Program-made: the position numbers and the translations under genes
NCBI GenBank assembly: GCA_009912235.1
Contig: WNDS01000004.1
Coordinates: 372,001-436,000 of the forward strand
Origin: Stenotrophomonas maltophilia
GTDB lineage: Bacteria; Pseudomonadota; Gammaproteobacteria; Xanthomonadales; Xanthomonadaceae
Length of the DNA: 64,000 nt
Reading direction: 5' to 3'
Shown: positions 58,741-64,000 of the stretch, one piece after another
Layout: each line of letters starts with the position of its first letter
Position numbering within the stretch: position 1 is the stretch's first letter
Notes under the pieces: model-generated
What the model was told of the DNA's origin: nothing
Seen by the model: the letters and a program-made list of their open reading frames with translations, nothing else
Databases searched by the model: none

Positions 58741-59656
58741 ATGCGTACCGCCCTTTCCCTGCTGGCACTGGCCCTGGCCACCACGCTGGGCAGTGCCCCC
58801 GCGCAGGCGGCGGCACCGGCCGCGCCGGCCAGCCACACCGCCCCCCCGATCGGCGCTGGCCCTGGTGCCGTTCCACCCCGGTCCGCAGGCGCTGTTTTCA
58901 GTGTCTTCGGTGCTGATCGAAGGCCGCCACGAGGTGATCCTGGTCGATGCGCAGTTCGCACCCAGCGATGCGCGCCAGCTGGTTGAACGCATCCGCGCCA
59001 GCGGCAGGACGCTGACCACGATCTACATCAGCAACGGCGATCCGGATTACTACTTCGGACTGGCCCCGGTGCAGGACGCCTTCCCGCAGGCGCGCATCGT
59101 GGCCACCGCACCGACCGTGGCGCACATCCAGGCCACCCAGGCCGCCAAGCTGGCCTACTGGGGCCCGAAGATGGGCGATGACGTGCCCACGCGCATCGTC
59201 ATTCCGCAGGTGCTGGCCGGCAATGCGCTACAGCTGGAAGGCCAGCGCCTGCCGATCATCGGCCTGGACGGCCCGACGCCGGACCGCACGGTGCTGTGGG
59301 TGCCCTCGCTGCGCGCGATCGTCGGCGGCATTCCGGTGGTAGCCGGCGAGCACGTGTGGATGGCCGATACGCAGGGCGCGCAATCGCACCGCGACTGGCT
59401 GGCAACACTGCAGCGGCTGGCCGCGCTGAAACCGAAGACGGTGATTCCCGGCCACTACGCACCCGGTGCGGCACTGGATGCCAGCGCGCTGCGTTTCACG
59501 GCCGATTACATCCGCGCCTTCGATGCGGAAACACTGAAGGCCAGCGACAGCGCGGCACTGGTGAAGGCGATGCAGGCGCGCTATCCGGCGCTGCTGGGCG
59601 TGGCATCGCTGGAACTGAGCGCGAAGGTGGCCAAGGGCGAAATGGCGTGGCCGTAA
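58741..59656 (+). pseudogene. exported metallo-beta-lactamase-fold protein, poly-C frameshift
   Basis: About 304 residues when joined. The signal peptide MRTALSLLALALATTLGSAP is followed by an Ala-rich stretch; the frame then breaks in a run of seven Cs (58841-58847). With six Cs, SHTAP continues to RSALALVPFHPGPQALFSVS and the frame is open to 59656. The body resembles the MBL fold (LVDAQFAPSDARQLVERIRA, YISNGDPDYYFGLAPVQDAF, VIPGHYAPGAALD). The first metal motif reads NGDPDYYF, not HxHxDH, so metal binding may be altered. Related proteins are annotated as MBL-fold hydrolases downstream of LysR regulators. Run length could be a sequencing error or a switch. Confidence 0.78.
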
Positions 59657-59743
59657 GCCAGGCGAGGGCTTCTGCAGGGCGGCGTCCTGCGCCCGCTACG
59701 CGCCAGAACTGACGTCAAAAGCGGGCTATCCGTGAGTTGGCAC

Positions 59744-59782
59744 GGGGTCGGACCCCGTTGCTGCGCAACGGGCTCTGACCCC
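59744..59782. repeat. imperfect hairpin, GGGGTC type
   Basis: GGGGTCGGACCCCGTTGC pairs with GCAACGGGCTCTGACCCC with two mismatches and a 3-base loop. It resembles the perfect hairpin at 31501-31541 in its GGGGTC(A/G)GA end. It lies between the convergent MBL-fold and dinB genes. Confidence 0.7.
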
Positions 59783-59793
59783 ATCGTCGAGGA

Positions 59794-60888
59794 TCAGAGT
59801 GATGTGGAATCGTCGGGTGCGTGCTCGAACAATTCGCCCTGCACCACCGGTTCCTTTTCGCGGAAACCACCGAGCCCCACCCCGGCCAGCCGATAGCGGG
59901 TGTAGGCCGGCAGATCCACGCGGGCACGCAGGGCCAGTGCGATGTCACGCAGTTCCTCCATCGATTCCGGTGGCCGGTCAGGCGTGAAGCTGCGGGTGAG
60001 GATGCGGAACTGCGCGGTCTTCAGCTTCAGCACCACGGTGTGGCCGATGCGTTCGGTCTTGCGCGTGGCGTTCCAGGTCTTGCCGGCCAGCTGCACGATG
60101 GCATCGCCCAGGTCGTCCAGCAGCAGGTCTTCGGCGAAGGTGTCTTCAGAGGAGATCGACTGCACCTGCTGGTCCGGTTCCACCGGGCGCTCGTCGATGC
60201 CGCGCGCGCGGTTGTACAGGCTGCGGCCATAGCTGCCGAACGCTTCTTCCAGGGATGCCAGCGGCCATGCGCGCAGGTCGCCACAGGTGGCGATGCCCAG
60301 CGCGGCCAGCTTGCCTTCCATCACCTTGCCCACGCCCGGCACGCGGTTGACCGGCAGCGGCGCCAGGAACGCATCCACGCGTTGCGGCGGAATGACGAAC
60401 TGGCCATCGGGCTTGCGCCAGTCCGAGGCGATCTTGGCCAGGAACTTGTTCGGCGCGATGCCAGCCGAGGCGGTCAGCGCGGTTTCTTCACGGATCTGCG
60501 TGCGGATGGTGCGCGCGATGTCGGTGGCCAGTTCGATGCCGCTCAGCGGCGCGGTGACATCCAGGTAGGCCTCGTCCAGCGACAGCGGCTCCACCAGGTC
60601 GGTGTGCCGCAGGAAGATGGCGCGCACCTGCTGCGACACCGCCTTGTAGCGCGCGAAATCCGGCGGCACGAAGATCGCATCGGGGCACAGGCGCTCGGCG
60701 CGCACGGCCGGCATCGCTGAACGGACACCAAACACACGCGCTTCATAGGAGGCCGCGCACACCACCGAGCGCGCGCCGCGCCAGGCCACGACCACCGGCT
60801 CGCCGCGCAGCGACGGATCGTCACGCTGCTCCACGGAGGCGTAGAACGCGTCCATGTCGACGTGGATGATCTTGCGCAGTGCGGTCAT
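59794..60888 (-). CDS. dinB: DNA polymerase IV
   Basis: Y-family translesion polymerase of about 364 residues. Metal ligands and motifs: IIHVDMDAFYASVEQRDDPS at the start, SYEARVFGVRSAMP, and EPLSLDEAYLDVT (the SLDEAYLD motif) near residue 103. The helix-hairpin-helix VNRVPGVGKVMEGKLAALG follows, and the little-finger domain is at the end. It lacks an obvious C-terminal beta-clamp pentapeptide apart from QGELFEH, where Q-x2-L-F is a plausible clamp motif. The ATG at 60888 matches the family. It is divergent from fabA by 191 bases. I see no clear LexA box there. Confidence 0.94.
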   Translation of the reverse strand: MTALRKIIHVDMDAFYASVEQRDDPSLRGEPVVVAWRGARSVVCAASYEARVFGVRSAMPAVRAERLCPDAIFVPPDFARYKAVSQQVRAIFLRHTDLVEPLSLDEAYLDVTAPLSGIELATDIARTIRTQIREETALTASAGIAPNKFLAKIASDWRKPDGQFVIPPQRVDAFLAPLPVNRVPGVGKVMEGKLAALGIATCGDLRAWPLASLEEAFGSYGRSLYNRARGIDERPVEPDQQVQSISSEDTFAEDLLLDDLGDAIVQLAGKTWNATRKTERIGHTVVLKLKTAQFRILTRSFTPDRPPESMEELRDIALALRARVDLPAYTRYRLAGVGLGGFREKEPVVQGELFEHAPDDSTSL

Positions 60889-61079
60889 GTCAGCCGGTTG
60901 CAGCGGTGGGGGTGGTGGTGGGCCACACGCCGAAGTATGGTCGTTGCACATCAACAGGATGCGCGTTTTCCTTGGAAAACACTACGCGTGCGTACGGAAA
61001 CAAGGTTTGATCGCTGCCTGCGGGACAGGCATCCTCGGGCGCTGTTTTCCCGCTCGCTGCTTCCAGGATTGCGCTTTCC

Positions 61080-61595
61080 ATGACTCGTCTCCACGCGTTC
61101 AACCGCGACCAGCTGCTCGCCAGCGCACGCGGTGAACTGTTCGGCGCTGCCGCCGGCCGTTTGCCCAACGACCCGATGCTGATGTTCGACCGCATCACCG
61201 AGATCCGTGAAGACGGCGGCCCGCATGGCAAGGGCATGGTACGCGCCGAACTGGATATCCGCCCGGACCTGTGGTTCTTCGGCTGCCACTTCATCGGCGA
61301 CCCGGTGATGCCCGGCTGCCTGGGCCTGGATGCGATGTGGCAGCTGACCGGCTTCTACCTGACCTGGCTGGGCGCGCCCGGCCGTGGCCGCGCACTGGGC
61401 TGTGGCGAGGTGAAGTTCACCGGCCAGGTGCTGCCCGATGCCAAGCGGGTGCGCTATGAGATCGACATCAGCCGCGTGATCAACCGCAAGCTGGTGATGG
61501 CCCAGGCCGATGCCCGCATGTATGTGGATGACCGCGAAATCTACGCCGCGCGCGACCTGCGCGTGGGCCTGTTCACTTCTACCGAGAATTTCTGA
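61080..61595 (+). CDS. fabA: 3-hydroxydecanoyl-ACP dehydratase/isomerase
   Basis: Makes trans-2- and cis-3-decenoyl-ACP, the branch point to unsaturated fatty acids. The 171-residue protein has the catalytic His in [20 protein letters not shown] and the paired Asp in the LDAMWQL helix that follows, as in E. coli FabA. The ATG at 61080 fits the family length. It overlaps fabB by one base (TGATG), the conserved fabAB operon. A FabR- or FadR-type site may lie upstream, but I cannot identify one. Confidence 0.96.
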   Translation: MTRLHAFNRDQLLASARGELFGAAAGRLPNDPMLMFDRITEIREDGGPHGKGMVRAELDIRPDLWFFGCHFIGDPVMPGCLGLDAMWQLTGFYLTWLGAPGRGRALGCGEVKFTGQVLPDAKRVRYEIDISRVINRKLVMAQADARMYVDDREIYAARDLRVGLFTSTENF

Positions 61596-62803
61596 TGCGT
61601 CGCGTTGCCATTACCGGAATGGGCATCACCTCGTGCCTGGGCAATGACCTGGACACGGTGTCCCCTGCCCTGCGCGAAGGCCACGCCGGCATCACCGCCC
61701 TGCCCGACCACGCCGACGCCGGCCTGCGCAACCAGGTGGGTGGCCGCGTGGACCTGGACCTGGATGCGCTGATCGACCGAAAGCAGAAGCGCTTCATGAG
61801 CGACGGTTCGGCCTATGCGTACCTGGCGCTGCGCGATGCCATCGCCGATGCCGGCCTGTCGCCGGAACACGTCAGCCACGTGCGCACCGGCCTGATCGCC
61901 GGTTCCGGCGGTGGTTCCAGCGAGTGGCAGGTGGAAGCGGCCGACATCGCCCGCAACCGCGGTGTGCGCAAGGTCGGCCCGTACATGGTGCCGCGCACGA
62001 TGTGCTCCACGGTGTCGGCGTGCCTGGCCGCCGCCTACCAGATCAAGGGCCTGAGCTATTCGCTGTCGGCCGCCTGCGCCGCCACGGCGCACTGCATCGG
62101 CGCGGCAGCCGACCTGATCCGCCACGGCGCGCAGGACGTGATGTTCGCCGGCGGCGGTGAAGACCTGCACTGGACCATGAGCGTGATGTTCGATGCGATG
62201 GGCGCGCTGTCCACCAGCTTCAACGACACCCCGGCCAACGCCTCGCGCCCGTACGAAAAGGACCGCGACGGCTTCGTCATCGCTGGCGGCGGCGGCATGC
62301 TGGTGCTGGAGGACTGGGACCACGCCGTGGCCCGTGGCGCACGCATCCATGCCGAACTGCTGGGCTATGGCGTGACCTCCGACGGTGCCGACATGGTGGC
62401 CCCGTCCGGCGAAGGCGCGGTGCGCTGCATGAAGATGGCGCTGCAGAACGTCGACCGCCCGCTGGATTACCTCAACACCCACGGCACCTCGACCCCGCTG
62501 GGCGATGTGACCGAACTGGGTGCGATCCGCGAAGTGTTCGGCGATGCGATTCCGCCGCTGTCCTCGACCAAGGCGCTGTCGGGACACTCGCTGGGCGCAG
62601 CCAGCGTGCACGAGGCGATCTACTGCCTGCTGATGATGCGCGACGGCTTCGTGGCCGGTTCGGCCAACATCACCGAACTGGACCCGAAGGTGGAAGGCTT
62701 CCCGATCCTGCGTGAGAGCCGCGAACAGAAGCTGGATGTGGTGATGTCCAACAGCTTCGGTTTCGGTGGCACCAACGCGGCGCTGGTATTCGGCCGCGTT
62801 TGA
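61595..62803 (+). CDS. fabB: 3-oxoacyl-ACP synthase I
   Basis: Elongates cis-3-decenoyl-ACP and other chains. The 402-residue thiolase-fold enzyme has the active-site Cys in [20 protein letters not shown], the first His in [14 protein letters not shown] and the second in [20 protein letters not shown] (Lys-His), and a Gly-rich end [15 protein letters not shown]. It is coupled to fabA by the TGATG overlap. Complete. Four REP palindromes follow the stop. Confidence 0.96.
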   Translation: MRRVAITGMGITSCLGNDLDTVSPALREGHAGITALPDHADAGLRNQVGGRVDLDLDALIDRKQKRFMSDGSAYAYLALRDAIADAGLSPEHVSHVRTGLIAGSGGGSSEWQVEAADIARNRGVRKVGPYMVPRTMCSTVSACLAAAYQIKGLSYSLSAACAATAHCIGAAADLIRHGAQDVMFAGGGEDLHWTMSVMFDAMGALSTSFNDTPANASRPYEKDRDGFVIAGGGGMLVLEDWDHAVARGARIHAELLGYGVTSDGADMVAPSGEGAVRCMKMALQNVDRPLDYLNTHGTSTPLGDVTELGAIREVFGDAIPPLSSTKALSGHSLGAASVHEAIYCLLMMRDGFVAGSANITELDPKVEGFPILRESREQKLDVVMSNSFGFGGTNAALVFGRV

Positions 62804-62812
62804 TTGAAAGGC

Positions 62813-62943
62813 GTGCCGACCAACGGTCGGCACCCACCAGAGCGGTGAAGCGTGCCAACCAAGGTTGGCATCTACCAGAGCGGTAGCGCCGGGCCATGCC
62901 CGGCGGAATCGGCAAGGCGTGCCGACCAACGGTCGGCACCCAC
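62813..62943. repeat. four REP-like palindromes after fabB
   Basis: GTGCCGACCAACGGTCGGCAC at 62813-62833 and again at 62919-62939 are the same unit. Between them are an inverted GTAG-headed copy, GTGCCAACCAAGGTTGGCAT with CTAC (62852-62875), and GTAGCGCCGGGCCATGCCCG with GCG (62883-62905). They fill the gap between the convergent fabB and HAD genes. Confidence 0.82.
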
Positions 62944-62964
62944 CAGGGTCTCAACACCCACCGG

Positions 62965-63645
62965 CTATTCCGGCAGCAGCGGCAGCAGCAGGGCGTGGGC
63001 GTCCACCAGCGAGCCGACGATGCGGTGCCCCAGTGCGCGTAGTTCCTCGTCCGGGTGCACCAGGTCGGGCACCTGGATGGCGGTCATGCCGGCGCCCAGT
63101 GCGGCGCGGATGCCAGCCGGTGAATCCTCCAGCGCCAGGCAGCGTGCCGGCGCCTTGCCCAGCCGCTGCGCAGCGAGCAGGTAGATGTCCGGTGCCGGCT
63201 TGGGGTGCTCCACGTCGCTGCTTGTCACCACCACATCGAAGTACGACAGCAGCCCGGTCGCGCCCAGCTTGCGGTTGGCGCGCGGCTGCCGGGTGGAGGT
63301 CGCCACCGCACGCGGGATGCCGTGGGCCTTCAGCAGCTCCAGCAGTTCCAGGATGCCCGGGCGCAGCGGCAGGCCGCTCTGCGTGCGTTCCTCGTACAGA
63401 TCGTGGCAGCGCGCGGCGATGGCCAGCACGTTTGCCTGCGGCACGTGCTGGCGCATCAGCGCCTGGTTGTCCTTGTCACCCAACCCGACCATGCGCAGGA
63501 AGAACGCTTCTTCCAGCACCAGCCCGTGTTCGCGCGCAGCCTGCATCCAGCACGCCAGCGACACCCGCTCGCTGTCGATCATCAGCCCGTCCATGTCGAA
63601 GATGACGGCCTCGGGAAGGAACGGCAGCGCGGCGATGGTGGTCAT
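62965..63645 (-). CDS. HAD-superfamily phosphatase, beta-phosphoglucomutase-like
   Basis: A 226-residue HAD subfamily I protein. The nucleophile loop AVIFDMDGLMIDSERVSLAC, motif II AVATSTRQPRANRKLGATGL, the Lys in VEHPKPAPDIYLLAAQRLG and motif IV CLALEDSPAGIRAALGAGM are all present. The pattern (FDMDGLMxDSE, EDSxxGxxAA) is that of sugar-phosphate phosphatases and phosphoglucomutases such as YcjU/YniC; the substrate is unknown. The ATG at 63645 overlaps the rsuA stop (ATGA), so the two are one transcript. Confidence 0.88.
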   Translation of the reverse strand: MTTIAALPFLPEAVIFDMDGLMIDSERVSLACWMQAAREHGLVLEEAFFLRMVGLGDKDNQALMRQHVPQANVLAIAARCHDLYEERTQSGLPLRPGILELLELLKAHGIPRAVATSTRQPRANRKLGATGLLSYFDVVVTSSDVEHPKPAPDIYLLAAQRLGKAPARCLALEDSPAGIRAALGAGMTAIQVPDLVHPDEELRALGHRIVGSLVDAHALLLPLLPE

Positions 63646-64000
63646 GGCGCGAACAGGGTCTCCAGATCGGTCTCGGTGAGCGTGCGCCACTGCCCTTCCT
63701 GCAGCCCGGACAGGTCCAGGCCGCCAACGCGGCTGCGGTGCAGTGCGGCCACGTGGTTGCCGGCGGCGGCGAACATGCGGCGCACCTGGTGGTAGCGGCC
63801 TTCATGCAGCACCAGGCGCGCCTTGCGCGGGCCCAGCACCTGCAGTTCGGCCGGCAGCAGCGGGGTCTTTTCCGCTTCCAGCATCAGCGTGCCGCTGGCG
63901 AACAGCGCCACTTCATCGCCGCGCAGGTCCTGCGCCAGTTCCACCTCGTACACCTTGGGCAGCTGCGCCTTGGGCGAAACGATCCGGTGCAGCAGGCCGC
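63642..64000 (-). CDS. rsuA: 16S rRNA pseudouridine(516) synthase, 5' end beyond the window
   Basis: The last 119 codons of a RsuA/RluB/E/F-family pseudouridine synthase. Visible motifs are PKVYEVELAQDLRGDEVALF, LLPAELQVLGPRKARLVLHE and GRYHQVRRMFAAAGNHVAAL with HRSRVGGLDL, the C-terminal half of the catalytic domain. The catalytic Asp and S4 domain are in the missing part. The ELQVLGPRKARLVL-type region and short C-terminus fit RsuA better than RluB, but family members are similar. The stop overlaps the HAD gene start. Confidence 0.82.
   Translation of the reverse strand, partial: GLLHRIVSPKAQLPKVYEVELAQDLRGDEVALFASGTLMLEAEKTPLLPAELQVLGPRKARLVLHEGRYHQVRRMFAAAGNHVAALHRSRVGGLDLSGLQEGQWRTLTETDLETLFAP

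Overview
The window is high-GC gammaproteobacterial DNA from the Xanthomonadaceae, most likely a Stenotrophomonas of the S. maltophilia group. Three things point there. An O-antigen locus sits between etfBA/rmlB and metB, as in Xanthomonas and Stenotrophomonas. It carries wxcKLMN-type genes. GTAG-headed palindromes of the SMAG (S. maltophilia REP) type lie between genes along the whole window.

Layout. 1-2.8 kb: 3' part of rmlB (minus) and divergent etfBA. 2.9-6.7 kb: a lipoprotein gene, then wxcK-wxcL-wxcM-wxcN homologues for 3-acetamido-3,6-dideoxy-galactose (Fuc3NAc); wxcK has a nonsense codon and wxcL several lesions. 6.8-20.5 kb (minus): the rest of the O-antigen locus, with two acyltransferase-3 proteins, a polytopic membrane protein, a methyltransferase, a complete GDP-D-glycero-alpha-D-manno-heptose set (gmhA, hddA, gmhB, hddC), a 1140-residue methyltransferase/coiled-coil/double glycosyltransferase protein, and the Wzt/Wzm exporter. 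The lower-GC part (about 3.3-12 kb) looks acquired. 20.5-23.2 kb: cystathionine gamma-synthase/lyase and cystathionine beta-synthase. 23.5-26.6 kb: a YdcH-like protein, an OmpA-like/DUF4398 pair and a PilT/PilU-type ATPase. 26.6-29.4 kb: a radical SAM and DUF4130-UdgX DNA-repair cassette, both genes broken. 29.5-33.5 kb: tyrosine catabolism (maiA, fahA), an intergenic element with a long inverted repeat, and an RhlE-type RNA helicase. 33.8-39.1 kb: an M14 carboxypeptidase and a TonB-dependent receptor, each with two in-frame stops. 39.3-42 kb: queD, a candidate sX13-like small RNA and an asparagine-synthetase homologue without the usual catalytic cysteine. 42.2-49.7 kb: an RstAB-like two-component system, then a second, broken two-component system divergent from a periplasmic methionine-sulfoxide repair operon (msrB, dipZ-like, msrA). 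49.8-57.9 kb: a MocR regulator, bioD, free-Met-R-sulfoxide reductase, a TfoX C-terminal protein, a histidine phosphatase, a cobalamin riboswitch with btuB, gph and a frameshifted lysR. 58-64 kb: an NmrA-like reductase, a metallo-beta-lactamase-fold protein, dinB, fabAB, a HAD phosphatase and the 3' part of rsuA.

The main oddity is the number of disrupted genes. At least twelve in-frame TAG/TGA codons stand where the family has Trp, Gln or Arg (one ambiguous). There are also about eight single-base frameshifts, several in poly-C/G runs, and one internal deletion. Housekeeping genes (etf, metB, cbs, rhlE, bioD, gph, dinB, fabAB) are all intact. This may be real decay, a mutator background or sequencing error; the sequence alone cannot decide. 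No tRNA, rRNA, CRISPR array, insertion sequence or prophage was seen.
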